Shown in pieces: positions 18,992-28,092 of a stretch of 64,000 nucleotides of DNA. The stretch is from positions 1 through 64,000 of the forward strand of contig NZ_SEWE01000024.1 in assembly GCF_004167665.1 (NCBI RefSeq), read 5' to 3'. The notes below the pieces were generated by a model. That model saw only the letters and a program-made list of their open reading frames with translations. It had not been told where the DNA came from and did not search any database. Position 1 is the first letter of the stretch; each line of letters opens with the position of its first letter. Position numbers and translations under genes: made by a program. The stretch comes from Hymenobacter persicinus. GTDB taxonomy: Bacteria > Bacteroidota > Bacteroidia > Cytophagales > Hymenobacteraceae.

Positions 18992-19471
18992 GATCAGGTG
19001 CTGGTCGGAACCCGGCCCCGCCTGTGGGCGGGCTGGGAGTATGCAATACAAAAGAATTCGTCGGAGTGGCCCGGCCGGAACCAGGGTGTCTGGGTAACAA
19101 GCCAAGGGGGCAAACGGCCGCGCCACCGAGAAAGAAGCTGCCGCAAAAGTAACGCACCAGTTTGAAGCTTTGCCCGGTCGACGGCGGCAATACCCACCAG
19201 GCGATAAGCAGAACGCGCCGGGGTGGGGCGGGGCGCTTAGGCGGGTGGAAAAATTCCCGCTTCCGCTTCTGATTCGCAATCCGAAGCGACGCTTAAACGC
19301 GTATGTCAAAATTGGCTCAACGGGCGTCCACCGCCGTCGACCGGGCAATAGCAGCTTTTTACCGGGTAAAACCGGGAATTTTCCACTTGCTTATCGTACT
19401 TTGGACGTATCCTATAATGTTCCGCCACGGCTCCGGCCGTTGCTTCCTTAAGTTCTGTATTCTGCCTGCTT
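18992..19471. other. 480-nt divergent intergenic region with an 18-bp inverted repeat
   Basis: No convincing gene on either strand. It holds a predicted minus-strand -7 element for GH97 (19144-19151). Two copies of an 18-bp word lie in opposite orientation at 19170-19187 and 19331-19348, each containing GTCGAC. On the plus strand a TATAAT-like box near 19411 may serve the LytTR regulator. A small GC hairpin (19017-19032) lies in the GH97 leader. Confidence 0.55.
19144..19151 (-). promoter_or_regulatory. Predicted -7 element for GH97
   Basis: TACTTTTG on the minus strand matches TAnnTTTG, about 150 nt upstream of the GH97 start. No clear -33 TTG is seen at canonical spacing. Confidence 0.4.
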
Positions 19472-20425
19472 ATGCCTGCCAAAACGCGCTCCACCACCCG
19501 GCCTCCCCAGCCTTTTCCCGGCGTATCGTTGCGAACCGTCGACGAGACGGAGCGGCTGGAAGCGCTGCGCAACTACCAGATTCTGGATACTCCCCCGGAA
19601 ACCGTCTTCGACGACTTGGTGAAGCTGGCGGCCTACATCTGCGGCACGCCCACTTCCCTGGTGTCGATGATTGACGCCGACCGGCAGTGGTACAAGGCTT
19701 CCACGGGCTTCGAGGGCCAGGAAAGCACGCCCCGCAACGTCACCATTTGCCAGTACGCCATGTTGGCTGAGGACGTGATGGAAGTTGAGGACTTAAGCAA
19801 AAGCAGCTTCTTCGGCGACATCCCGGTGGTGGCTCAGGACCCTAAAATCCGCTTTTACGCCGGAGCGCCCCTCATTACCCCCGAAGGCTACCCCATCGGC
19901 ACGCTCTGCGCCCTGGATACGGTGCCGCACCGGCTCAGCGACGAGCAGCGGGAGGCCCTGCGGGTGCTGGCCCGGGAAGTGGTGTCGCACCTGGAGCTGC
20001 GCCGGGCCCGCGTGCAGCTGGAGCAGGAGCAGCGCAAGCTCGACGGCCTGCTGCGCATGGCCAACGACACGGCGGAATCCTTGTACATGGCCAGCCGCAC
20101 CGAGATTTTCATTAAGCAGGACCACAAGCTGGTGCGCGTCAACACGGCCGACATCCGCTACGTGGAGGCATTGGGCGACTACGTGAACATCTACGCCGGC
20201 CAGGAGCGGCACACCGTGTACAGCACCATGAAGGAGCTGGAAACCAAGCTGCCCGTGCGCGAATTTGCCCGCGTCCACCGTAAGTACATCGTGCGCCTGG
20301 ACCGGATTACGGCCATCGAGGCCGACGCCGTGGTAGTGGATACGGGCCGGGCCGGCGCCCTGATGCCGGTGCCCATCGGTAGCTCCTACAAGGCCGCGTT
20401 GCTGAGCCGGCTCAACTTAGTATAA
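19472..20425 (+). CDS. GAF domain plus LytTR DNA-binding transcriptional regulator
   Basis: 317 residues. The N-terminal GAF domain (about 25-175) opens with the motif ETERLEALRNYQILDTPPE and has the segment APLITPEGYPIGTLCALD typical of sensor GAF domains. A short coiled coil (about 180-205) leads to a C-terminal LytTR domain (about 215-315) with IRYVEALGDYVNIYAG and EFARVHRKYIVRLDRI, which binds direct-repeat DNA sites. No receiver domain or partner kinase is adjacent, so it probably senses a small ligand or redox state directly through GAF. The adjacent divergent GH97 gene is a possible target; that link is inference. Confidence 0.9.
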   Translation: MPAKTRSTTRPPQPFPGVSLRTVDETERLEALRNYQILDTPPETVFDDLVKLAAYICGTPTSLVSMIDADRQWYKASTGFEGQESTPRNVTICQYAMLAEDVMEVEDLSKSSFFGDIPVVAQDPKIRFYAGAPLITPEGYPIGTLCALDTVPHRLSDEQREALRVLAREVVSHLELRRARVQLEQEQRKLDGLLRMANDTAESLYMASRTEIFIKQDHKLVRVNTADIRYVEALGDYVNIYAGQERHTVYSTMKELETKLPVREFARVHRKYIVRLDRITAIEADAVVVDTGRAGALMPVPIGSSYKAALLSRLNLV

Positions 20426-20632
20426 GGATACTGGGCTCGGTCCGCCGCATAAGTATTGTGGAGCTTTACCGAGAAAAAACCGCCGTTCAGCGAATTTTCT
20501 GGCATTTAGATAGGGCTGCATCTATCTTTCGTCATGTTATCGGAAAGTACCAGGCCCTGGGAAAAGTACCGTCGGTAGTTGCCGGGCCGGCTGTTTTCGG
20601 ATAACTAAGTTTGTTTTCATAGCTCAGAAAGG

Positions 20633-20659
20633 CACCGTACGCTGTACGGTGTTTTTTTT
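20633..20659 (+). terminator. Intrinsic terminator with T8 tail
   Basis: An 8-bp stem (caccgtac 20633-20640, gtacggtg 20644-20651) with a 3-nt loop is followed by eight T residues on the plus strand. It is ~210 nt after the LytTR stop, leaving room for a long 3'UTR or a short independent transcript from ~20430 (possible -7 TAAGTTTG near 20605). Confidence 0.85.
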
Positions 20660-20699
20660 GCGCCATTTCTTACGGAAGCAAGCTGGGCCGTAGTTCTGG

Positions 20700-22124
20700 T
20701 TAGCGGATCCGGCTCAGCCAGTTTTCGGGGTTGAGGTTGGCACTGTTGCGCCACACCTGAAACTGCAACTCCGAAGTGCCTTCCGGGCTCGTGTACACCG
20801 TCCCGATCTGCTGGCGCATGTGCACCGTCTGGCCTTCGCTCACGCTCACGCTGCGCAGCTTAGCATACACGGTGAAGTACTCGCCATGCTGAATCATGAC
20901 GATGTTGTTCATGCCCGCAATGCTGGCCACGGTCAGCACCTTGCCGTCGAAGATGGCCCGCACGGGCTCCCCGGCGCTGGTTTGAATATCCACGCCCCGG
21001 TTTTCGACAATCACGTTTTTCAATACCGGGTGGGAGTGTCGGCCGAAGCGCTGGGAAATAAAGCCCCGCCCCACGGGCCACAGCAGGCGGCCGCGGTTGT
21101 CGGCAAAGGATGAGGACAGTACGGCCGTCTCCGGAGTCAGCGTGACGCGGTCCGTACGCTCCGCCGGGGCTTCTTCCGCCGGGGCGTCCTCGGCTGCGGC
21201 CGAACTGGTATTCGTGCGCGCCGTGGCCGGCTCCGACGAGCGGCCTGGGTTGGCGCTGGGTGCCGTACGGGCCGCCGCGGCTTTGGCCGCGCGGGCTGCG
21301 GCAGCTCGGGCGGCGGCGGCGCGGGCCACGCGGGCGGCCCGGGCAATTTCTTCCCGCACCCGCTCGGCAATCAGGTTATCGAGGCGGCTGACGGCCTGCT
21401 GACGCTCGGCCAGCTCCTGGCGCAGCCCTTCTTCCTGCTGGCTGAGCTTGGTCACGACCTGATCCTGCTGGGTTTTGAGCGTGAGCAGGTTGCGGCTTTC
21501 GGCTACTTGGGTCGTGAGCAGGGTACTTTTTTCCTGCTTCTTCTCCGTCAGGCCCGTGAGCTGGTGACTCAGGTGCTGCTGGGTACTGCTGATCTGGGCG
21601 GCCTGCTTCTGGCGCACTTCCGAGTATTGGCGGATGTAGCGCAGCCGCAGCATAAGCTGGTTGAACGAGTCGGCCGCAAACAGGAACATGATGCGGTTGT
21701 AACTGTTGGCCGTTTTCGAGGAGGCGTAAATCAGCCGGGCGTACTCAGCCTTGAGCTGGGCCAAACTTTGCTGGGTTTGCTGCACCTGCGTGGCCGTCTG
21801 CCGCACATCCGACTCGATGTACTTCAGCTCCGACGAAATCGAGCTGATAACGCTTTTCTGCACCGTCAGCTTTTCCTTCAGGGCGTTGAGCTGGCCCAGC
21901 GAAGCCTGCTTCTGCTTCTGGGTCTGCTCCAGAATGCGGCTGGTTTCGCGGATGCGGCGCAGGTTGGCCCGCCGTTCCCGCTCCAGCTGGGCCTTGCTTT
22001 TCTTGGCCGGCGCGGCTGCCGTCCGGGCGCGGGCGCGCTGCTGGGCCACGGTGGCGGCCCCCTGGGCAATCAAAACGAAAACCAGCAGCAGGGCCGCGGC
22101 GGCGTGGTTACTTTTTCCGCGCAT
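20700..22124 (-). CDS. EnvC-like murein hydrolase activator (coiled coil plus degenerate LytM domain)
   Basis: 474 residues: signal peptide ending near AQGAATVAQQ, a long coiled coil (about 40-260), an Ala/Arg-rich linker, and a C-terminal M23/LytM domain (about 350-470). The metal ligands are largely lost. The usual HxGxD motif reads NRGVDI (His replaced by Asn), the YxHL motif reads YAKL, and the HLH motif reads ELQ in SELQFQVW; only the Asp remains. That pattern is known from E. coli EnvC, which does not cleave wall itself but activates amidases at division. It is the last gene of a TPR-DUF4292-EnvC operon with overlapping reading frames (17-nt overlap with DUF4292). Confidence 0.88.
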   Translation of the reverse strand: MRGKSNHAAAALLLVFVLIAQGAATVAQQRARARTAAAPAKKSKAQLERERRANLRRIRETSRILEQTQKQKQASLGQLNALKEKLTVQKSVISSISSELKYIESDVRQTATQVQQTQQSLAQLKAEYARLIYASSKTANSYNRIMFLFAADSFNQLMLRLRYIRQYSEVRQKQAAQISSTQQHLSHQLTGLTEKKQEKSTLLTTQVAESRNLLTLKTQQDQVVTKLSQQEEGLRQELAERQQAVSRLDNLIAERVREEIARAARVARAAAARAAAARAAKAAAARTAPSANPGRSSEPATARTNTSSAAAEDAPAEEAPAERTDRVTLTPETAVLSSSFADNRGRLLWPVGRGFISQRFGRHSHPVLKNVIVENRGVDIQTSAGEPVRAIFDGKVLTVASIAGMNNIVMIQHGEYFTVYAKLRSVSVSEGQTVHMRQQIGTVYTSPEGTSELQFQVWRNSANLNPENWLSRIR

Positions 22125-22875
22125 AGCCCTTGGGTACCGAAAACGGGAAAGTCAGCCGCTCCTTGTCCACGTCCACGTCGCGGTAGTTGATGGTCAGCGT
22201 GGAGGCGGCGCCCTTAGTGGGTTGGGATTTTACCAGCGTGGCGAAGGCAAACTGGGTGGCCGAGTTGTCGAGCGGGCGGAAGTCGGAGTAGTCGGCCGAA
22301 AACTGGTTCTGGCTCTGCGCGTCCACCACCGAGAGCTGGGTGACGCGGCCCCGGGCCAGCTCAATGAGCTGAGTCACGAGCACGCTAGCCTGGTTGAACT
22401 GCACTTTCTGGCTGGCCGCATCGGTGGTGATGGTGGGCGTGGTGCCGTCGGGGGCGTTGAGGTAGTTGCCTAGCAGGGCCGCCTGCACCTGGTCGAAGGT
22501 GATGGGCACGTTGAGCCGCTTGCTGAGGTAGTCGAAGTTGCCGGAATAATACTCGCGCTGCAGGTTGTTGAGCACCTGAATGGAGTCGCGGGTGATGTAG
22601 GCGCGCACGCCCTCGATGCCCAACGACACCGACAGCCAGATCACGCTGTCCTTGCGCATGCGCAGGTTCAGGTTGGCGCTCTGCTGCACGCCGGGGGCGT
22701 CAATCTTGACTTTGCCCTTGGCTTTGAGGTAGCGGAAGTCCACGTTGGTGACTTTCACCAGCTCGGGCGCTTTGGCTGACGTTGTCTTGGCTGATTTGGT
22801 CGGCACCAGCTTGTGGCTACAGCCACCGAGTACCAGGGCCACGCACAGCAGCACCAGCAAAAAGCACTTATTCAT
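22108..22875 (-). CDS. DUF4292 domain lipoprotein
   Basis: 255 residues with a lipoprotein signal (lipobox LGGC), so probably anchored in the periplasmic face of a membrane. The body (LKAKGKVKIDAPGVQQSANL, then SVSLGIEGVRAYITRD) matches the DUF4292 family found widely in Bacteroidota. The fold resembles outer-membrane lipoprotein carriers of the LolA/LolB kind; a transport role is inference only. The ATG at 22875 overlaps the TPR gene's last codons by 8 nt, and its 3' end overlaps the EnvC start by 17 nt, which indicates translational coupling. The longer upstream frame is a shadow of the TPR gene. Confidence 0.87.
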   Translation of the reverse strand: MNKCFLLVLLCVALVLGGCSHKLVPTKSAKTTSAKAPELVKVTNVDFRYLKAKGKVKIDAPGVQQSANLNLRMRKDSVIWLSVSLGIEGVRAYITRDSIQVLNNLQREYYSGNFDYLSKRLNVPITFDQVQAALLGNYLNAPDGTTPTITTDAASQKVQFNQASVLVTQLIELARGRVTQLSVVDAQSQNQFSADYSDFRPLDNSATQFAFATLVKSQPTKGAASTLTINYRDVDVDKERLTFPFSVPKGYARKK

Positions 22876-24676
22876 AGAGTTTACTGTCTTTGATTTTGCG
22901 GTCAATCTGGTTGGAGGCTCCGCCGATTTTCTTGGCCCGCTGCCATTCCGCCAATGCCCGGTCTTTTTCGCCGAGCTGAAACAGCACGTCGCCGTAGTGC
23001 TCGATGACGGTGGCATCGTTGGTGGTTTTAAGCGCCTTTTCCAGACTCGTCCGGGCTCCGGCGTAGTCCTTGAGCTTGTAGAGCACCCAGGCATACGTGT
23101 CGAGGTAGGTGTCGTTGTCGGGAAACTGCTTGACGAGCTTGCCCGACATTTCCTTGGCCTTGTCCAGCTTTTCCCCGCGCAACGACAGGAAGTAGCTGTA
23201 GTTGTTCAGGGCCTGAGCGTTGTTGGCGTCGAAGGCCAGGGCCGCGTCGTAGGAGGCATCCGACTTGGCGTGCTCCTTCACCTCGTGGTAGGCGTCGCCG
23301 AGCTGGGTGTCAATCTGAACCAGCAGCTCGGGGTTGTCGAGGGAAAGTTTGCGGCCGTATTCCAGCGCCTTGATACCCTTGGCGGTTTGCTTGTTGAGCA
23401 TCAGCGCCACGCCGTTGTAGTACCACAGCGGGGCCTGATTCGGAAATAACTCCAGGGCCCGGTCGGTGTGGCGCAGCAGGGAGTCCACCTGGTTGAGCTC
23501 GGCATCGATAAGCACCACCTGCTGCCAGATCTGGAACTTGGAGTTGTCGAGCCGGATGGCTTTCAGGTACGAGTCCCGGGCTTCCTGCTTGTGGTCGGTC
23601 AGGGTCTGGATGTCGCCGGCAATGGAAAAGGCCTTGGCCTCGTGGGAGTGCACGCGGGTGGTAATGGCGGCCAACTCCAGCGCCGTCTGGCCCAGGGCGG
23701 GGTTGGGCAGCTGCTTGATGTAGTCGAGCAGGATGCGCACTTTCTCGTCGATGTCGAGAGCGGGGCTTTCGAAGGCCAGCTTGATCTGCTTTTCCGACTC
23801 GGCCGGCTTGGCCTGCTGCCGGTAGATGTCAGCCAGAATCATGCGGGCCTGGGGATTGTCGGGGTCCTGCTTCAGGGCCTGCTCGGCCACCCGGATGGCG
23901 TCGGGCAGGCGGTTGTTGGAGGCGTACAGCTCGGCCTGGGCAATAACGTAGCGCACCTCGTCGGGATTGGTCCGGATCAGCGTCTCGCCTTCCTGCAACG
24001 CCTTGTCGAGGTTGTTTTGCTTGAGGTAGATCTGCTGCTTTTTGAACGACACCTCGTCGAGAGGGCCAAACTGCTTTTCGGCCTGCTCAAACGTGGCCAG
24101 TGCCTCGCTAAGCTTGCCCTGGGCCATGTACAAATCGGCCAGGTTAAACAGGTAGTAACCCGACTCAGGCACGTCCCGGATCAGGCTGGTGTAGACCTTG
24201 GCGGCCTGGTCGTACTGCTTCTGGGAAGCGTAGATTTGGGCCAGCAGCAGATAGTAGTAAGCGTTTTTGGGGTCGAGCTTCACGGCCACCTGCGCAAAGT
24301 TGGTGGCGTCCTTGAGGTTGCCGCTGAGCAGGTTGGTTTCGGCAATCTTGTAGTTGATGGCCGCGTTGGTCGGGTTCAGGGCGTAGGCTTTGAGCAGGCG
24401 CTCCAGGGCTTTGTTGTAGTCCTCGAGCAGCACAAACTTGACGCCTTCCACGAAGAAAGACTCGCTCATCTCCCGGTCCTTTTCGGACAGCACCCGCACC
24501 TGCTGGCGGGCAATGTCCAGCTCGGCCCGGCGCGCCAGTTCCTTCCGCTCCCGCCGGGTGAGCTTGAGCGGCTTGGCGGGCGGGGCGGCCTCGGGCGCGG
24601 CAGGTTGCTGGGCGTAACCGGGCAAAGCCAGCAGCAGGCTCAACAGCAAGAAAAAAGGAATACGAACTCGACTCAT
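22868..24676 (-). CDS. Tetratricopeptide-repeat protein, secreted
   Basis: 602 residues from the ATG at 24676, with a signal peptide (FFLLLSLLLALPGYAQ). After a basic Pro/Ala stretch it is almost entirely TPR repeats (about residues 60-595), recognisable by periodic Ala/Gly-Tyr/Phe-Pro spacing such as ALERLLKAYALNPTN, EALATFEQAEKQFG and ALAFDANNAQALNNYSYFLS. Such proteins scaffold envelope complexes. Its place upstream of a DUF4292 lipoprotein and an EnvC-like activator, a conserved Bacteroidota order, suggests a role in wall or outer-membrane assembly, but no substrate can be named. Confidence 0.88.
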   Translation of the reverse strand: MSRVRIPFFLLLSLLLALPGYAQQPAAPEAAPPAKPLKLTRRERKELARRAELDIARQQVRVLSEKDREMSESFFVEGVKFVLLEDYNKALERLLKAYALNPTNAAINYKIAETNLLSGNLKDATNFAQVAVKLDPKNAYYYLLLAQIYASQKQYDQAAKVYTSLIRDVPESGYYLFNLADLYMAQGKLSEALATFEQAEKQFGPLDEVSFKKQQIYLKQNNLDKALQEGETLIRTNPDEVRYVIAQAELYASNNRLPDAIRVAEQALKQDPDNPQARMILADIYRQQAKPAESEKQIKLAFESPALDIDEKVRILLDYIKQLPNPALGQTALELAAITTRVHSHEAKAFSIAGDIQTLTDHKQEARDSYLKAIRLDNSKFQIWQQVVLIDAELNQVDSLLRHTDRALELFPNQAPLWYYNGVALMLNKQTAKGIKALEYGRKLSLDNPELLVQIDTQLGDAYHEVKEHAKSDASYDAALAFDANNAQALNNYSYFLSLRGEKLDKAKEMSGKLVKQFPDNDTYLDTYAWVLYKLKDYAGARTSLEKALKTTNDATVIEHYGDVLFQLGEKDRALAEWQRAKKIGGASNQIDRKIKDSKLYE

Positions 24677-24787
24677 GAACGCAGTAGCACGGACGGCCGC
24701 CCGCCGTTTGGAAAAGGAATTACCCCAAAGAAACAAATCTGCGGACAGAAGCCCGCGCTACTGAGAACAGCAAGGCCGGGAAAAATA

Positions 24788-25798
24788 TCACACGCGCAGC
24801 ATGTTATAGTCGCCCAGGCTCAAATCGTCGGGAGTGCCGGTGACGGTGGCGAAGTTGCCCACCATCGAGTTGGCCACATTGGCGTGCAGCACCGTGGCCG
24901 ACTGCTGAATAATGGAATTAGACACCACCGAGCTGCGCACGTTGCTTTGGTCGCCCAGCGACACGTGCGGGCCCACCACGGAATCCGTGATGATGGCGCC
25001 TTCGCCGATGTAGACCGGCGGAATAATCACGCTGTTGGTCACCTTGGCCGACTTAGCTACCAAGTCTTCGCCGCGCTCCTGCAGATACTCCAAGTAGCGC
25101 TGGTTCGTGAACACCGTCGCGTCCTTGTTGCCGCAGTCGAGCCACTCGGTCACGCGGCCGGGTACGAACTTGGTGCCCTTGTTTTTCATATTTTCCAGGG
25201 CGTTGGTGAGTTGGTACTCGCCTTTGTCCTTGATGTCGTGGTCGAGCAGGTACTGCAGCTCACTGCGCAGGTACTCGCCATCCTGGAAGTAGTAGATGCC
25301 GATAATGGCCAGGTCGGACACAAACTCCTGAGGCTTTTCCACGAAGTCCGTGATTTGGCCGGCCTCGTTGAGCTTCACCACGCCGAAGGGCTTGGGGTCA
25401 TCGACGCGCTGCACCCAGATGGTGGCCGCAGCCGAGCTGTCGAGGGTGAAGTCGGCCTTAAACAAAGTGTCGGCAAAGGCTACCACCAGCGGACCGCTCA
25501 GCGAGTCCTTGGCGCACATGATGGCGTGGGCCGTGCCCAGAGGCTCATCTTGGTACACGATGGTGCCCTTGGCGCCCACCGACTCAGCAATCTGGATCAG
25601 GCTCTTCTCCACGGCCTCACCGAAGCGGCCAATGATGAACGCCACTTCCTCCACCTGCTCGCCGCAGACCTTGGCAATGTCTTCCACGAGCCGCTGCACG
25701 ATGGGTTTGCCGGCAATCGGAATCAGGGGCTTGGGTACGGTAAGCGTATGAGGGCGCATGCGCTTGCCCATGCCGGCCATCGGAACGATAATCTTCAT
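24788..25798 (-). CDS. Sugar-phosphate nucleotidyltransferase
   Basis: 336 residues. The N-terminal GT-A-like domain begins MKIIVPMAGMGKRMRPHT, the nucleotide-binding signature of glucose-1-phosphate thymidylyl/guanylyl transferases. Further motifs are TVPKPLIPIAGKP, YQDEPLGTAHAI, and VAFADTLF where the usual metal-binding GD reads AD. The C-terminal third is a left-handed beta-helix (NSVIIPPVYIGEGAIITDSV). The exact sugar cannot be told from sequence. It makes an activated sugar, and the neighbouring flippase at 26477 suggests a surface polysaccharide or glycoprotein glycan. dut lies in between. Confidence 0.9.
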   Translation of the reverse strand: MKIIVPMAGMGKRMRPHTLTVPKPLIPIAGKPIVQRLVEDIAKVCGEQVEEVAFIIGRFGEAVEKSLIQIAESVGAKGTIVYQDEPLGTAHAIMCAKDSLSGPLVVAFADTLFKADFTLDSSAAATIWVQRVDDPKPFGVVKLNEAGQITDFVEKPQEFVSDLAIIGIYYFQDGEYLRSELQYLLDHDIKDKGEYQLTNALENMKNKGTKFVPGRVTEWLDCGNKDATVFTNQRYLEYLQERGEDLVAKSAKVTNSVIIPPVYIGEGAIITDSVVGPHVSLGDQSNVRSSVVSNSIIQQSATVLHANVANSMVGNFATVTGTPDDLSLGDYNMLRV

Positions 25799-25954
25799 GA
25801 AAGTAGAGGTTAGATGTTAAGAGGTTAATGCGGGGAGAAGGGCGAATACGAAAGCGGGGTAACGGCAGGCCAGAAAACAAGCGCCGAAGCGCCGCATTAG
25901 CTGGTACGAATTACGGTGCCAAGCAGCAGTCAGTCCTTCGCGTACCGCCGGTTA

Positions 25955-26386
25955 CTATACGCCGGTGCTGCCGTAACCGCCGGCGCCGCGCTGGGTTTCG
26001 GTGAGCTCGGCCACGGGCTGCCACTGCACCACCTCGTGGCGGGCCACGACGAGCTGAGCAATCCGCTCCCCGTCCTGCACCACGAACTCCGCGTCCGACA
26101 GGTTGACCAGCAGCACCTTCAGCTCCCCCCGGTAGTCGGCGTCGATGGTGCCGGGGCTGTTGACGATGCCGATGCCGTGCTTGTAGGCCAGCCCGCTGCG
26201 GGGCCGCACCTGCATCTCATAGCCCACGGGAAGTTCCAGAAACAGGCCGGTCGGAATCAGGGCGCGCTGCAAGGGCTTCAACGTAACGGGCTCCGTGAGG
26301 TTGGCCCGCACGTCGAGGCCGGCGGCGAGGGCCGTCTGGTACTCGGGCAAGGGGTGGTGGGAACGGTTGATAACGGGGATTTGCAT
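25955..26386 (-). CDS. dut: dUTP diphosphatase
   Basis: Hydrolyses dUTP to dUMP, keeping uracil out of DNA and feeding dTMP synthesis. 143 residues from the ATG at 26386 ([14 protein letters not shown]). All family motifs are visible in order: [42 protein letters not shown] and the C-terminal [11 protein letters not shown] arm that closes over the trimer active site. The longer frame upstream is not needed. It has its own TATCTTTA promoter-like box ~30 nt upstream. Confidence 0.97.
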   Translation of the reverse strand: MQIPVINRSHHPLPEYQTALAAGLDVRANLTEPVTLKPLQRALIPTGLFLELPVGYEMQVRPRSGLAYKHGIGIVNSPGTIDADYRGELKVLLVNLSDAEFVVQDGERIAQLVVARHEVVQWQPVAELTETQRGAGGYGSTGV

Positions 26387-26416
26387 CGGCAACAAAGCAG
26401 CGGGCGGTTCTGACCG

Positions 26417-26424
26417 TAAAGATA
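26417..26424 (-). promoter_or_regulatory. Possible -7 element for dut
   Basis: TATCTTTA on the minus strand differs from TAnnTTTG at the last base. It sits in the 90-nt gap between the flippase stop and dut. Confidence 0.35.
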
Positions 26425-26476
26425 GACCGCGGATGAATATGATTTTTGACACGGGAACCCGGTGTTCCCGCGCTGG

Positions 26477-27982
26477 TCAGCCGACCGAAACGGCCGCTGG
26501 GCGGGGGCGCTCCACGAGGAAAACCAGCCCGGCAAAGCCCGCGCTGAGACCCAGGTGGAAGGCGTGACGCAGCCAGTAGTCGGCCACGGGCACGTACCAG
26601 CCCACGGCTACCAAGCCAATAGCCAACAGCAGCCACAGGCCCAGGCGCTGCATGGGGTAGGGGATGGGATAGTGCTGGTTGCCCAGATACCAACAGACCA
26701 TGGCCATCATGAAGTAGCAGGCCAGGGTGGTGAGGGCGCTGCCCATGTAGCCGATGAGCGGAATCAGAAAGAAGTTGAGCAGGATGGTGAGGGCCGCGCC
26801 CCCGAAGCTGATGTAGGTGCCGAAGTAGGTTTTGTCGGTGAGCTTAAACCACACCGACAGGTTGTAGTACATGCCCAGAAACAGGTTGGCCAGCAGTAGC
26901 ACGGGCACGATGCCCAGCCCGGCGCGGTACTCGGGGCGACCGAGCAGGAACCGGGCGAAGTCTTCGGCGTTGAGGCTGATAAAGACGAAGATAAACGCGC
27001 AGCAGAGCGTGAACCACTTCAGAATCAGGGCAAACGTGGCCGGGGAGTTCTTTTCGGTGCTCTGGGAAAAGAAGAACGGCTCGGCCGCGTAGCGGAACGC
27101 CTGAATGACGAGCTGCATGAACATGGCGAACTTGTAGCAGGCCCCGTAGATGCCCACCGCCGTCATGTTGGACTGGCCCGGGTAGAAGCCCTCGGGTAGC
27201 CAGTACTTGAGCAGGGGCCGGTCCAGCGTTTCATTTACCATGCCGGCCAGGCCCATCAGCATCAGCGGGTAGGCATACTTCAGCATGGGCCGCAGCACGG
27301 CCAGGTCGAGCTTGAAGCGAAAGTCGCTGAGCTCCCGCCACAGCAGGGGCACGTAGAGGGCATTGGCGACCAGGTTGGCCAAAAACACGTAGCCCACGCC
27401 CAGCGCCGGGTTGTAGATGGCCGCTACTAACGGCCGTAGCCCGGGCAGGTACTTGCCGGCGTAGACGTCGCGGCAGAGCACGATGAAGAACAGGTTCAGG
27501 CCCACGTTCACCAGGATGTTGAGAAAGCGCACCGTGGCCACCTTGCGGGCCTTGTTTTCGAGGCGCAGGCGGGCAAATGGGATGGCCGTAACGGCATCCA
27601 CGCCCAAAATCAGAGCCAGCCAGATGATGTACTTATCCTGGCCCGGGTAGTGCAGGGCGTTGGCAATGGGCGTGGCCAGCACCACCAGCAGGCCGCTGAA
27701 GAGCGTGCTGGTAACCAGCAGCAGGCTGAACACCTTGCCGTAGAGAGCTGGCCGGTCGGCGCCGGGCTGGTGGGCAAAGCGGAAGTAAGTGGTTTCCATC
27801 CCGTAGGTAAACAGGATGTTGAAAAAGGCCACGTACGAAAACAGCTCCGTGACAATGCCGTACTCGGCGGCGGCAAACTTGCGGGTGTAGAGCGGGACCA
27901 GCAGGAAGGTCAGCACCCGGCCCAGAATACTGCTCACGCCATAGACGGCGGTCTGGCTAACCAGTTTTTTGACGATACTCAT
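26477..27982 (-). CDS. Polysaccharide biosynthesis protein, Wzx-type flippase
   Basis: 501 residues, with about 12-14 predicted transmembrane helices spread over the whole chain, beginning with KKLVSQTAVYGVSSILGRVL, the usual N-terminal pattern of oligosaccharide flippases of the MOP superfamily. These move lipid-linked glycan units from the cytoplasmic to the periplasmic leaflet. The typical ETTYFRFA and central KYAYPLMLMGLAGMVNETLDR segments are present. It lies upstream of dut and the sugar nucleotidyltransferase, in the order seen in many Bacteroidota. The native glycan is unknown. Confidence 0.92.
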   Translation of the reverse strand: MSIVKKLVSQTAVYGVSSILGRVLTFLLVPLYTRKFAAAEYGIVTELFSYVAFFNILFTYGMETTYFRFAHQPGADRPALYGKVFSLLLVTSTLFSGLLVVLATPIANALHYPGQDKYIIWLALILGVDAVTAIPFARLRLENKARKVATVRFLNILVNVGLNLFFIVLCRDVYAGKYLPGLRPLVAAIYNPALGVGYVFLANLVANALYVPLLWRELSDFRFKLDLAVLRPMLKYAYPLMLMGLAGMVNETLDRPLLKYWLPEGFYPGQSNMTAVGIYGACYKFAMFMQLVIQAFRYAAEPFFFSQSTEKNSPATFALILKWFTLCCAFIFVFISLNAEDFARFLLGRPEYRAGLGIVPVLLLANLFLGMYYNLSVWFKLTDKTYFGTYISFGGAALTILLNFFLIPLIGYMGSALTTLACYFMMAMVCWYLGNQHYPIPYPMQRLGLWLLLAIGLVAVGWYVPVADYWLRHAFHLGLSAGFAGLVFLVERPRPAAVSVG

Positions 27983-28092
27983 TCAGTCAATTAGTCCTTC
28001 GGAATCAGTAATGAAGAATGGTCCCTAGCCCGTGCTGGCACTGGTCTGGTTTCCGGCAGCTGGTCCACTTCTTAATTATCAATTACCACTTA

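Noticed and set aside
18992-19348. N-terminal extension of GH97 to 19348
   Set aside because: It would bury the clear signal peptide that begins at 18991 and cross the promoter element.
19170-19451. 93-residue plus-strand frame in the GH97/LytTR intergenic region
   Set aside because: Pro/Arg-rich, no start context, overlaps the predicted GH97 promoter and the inverted repeat.
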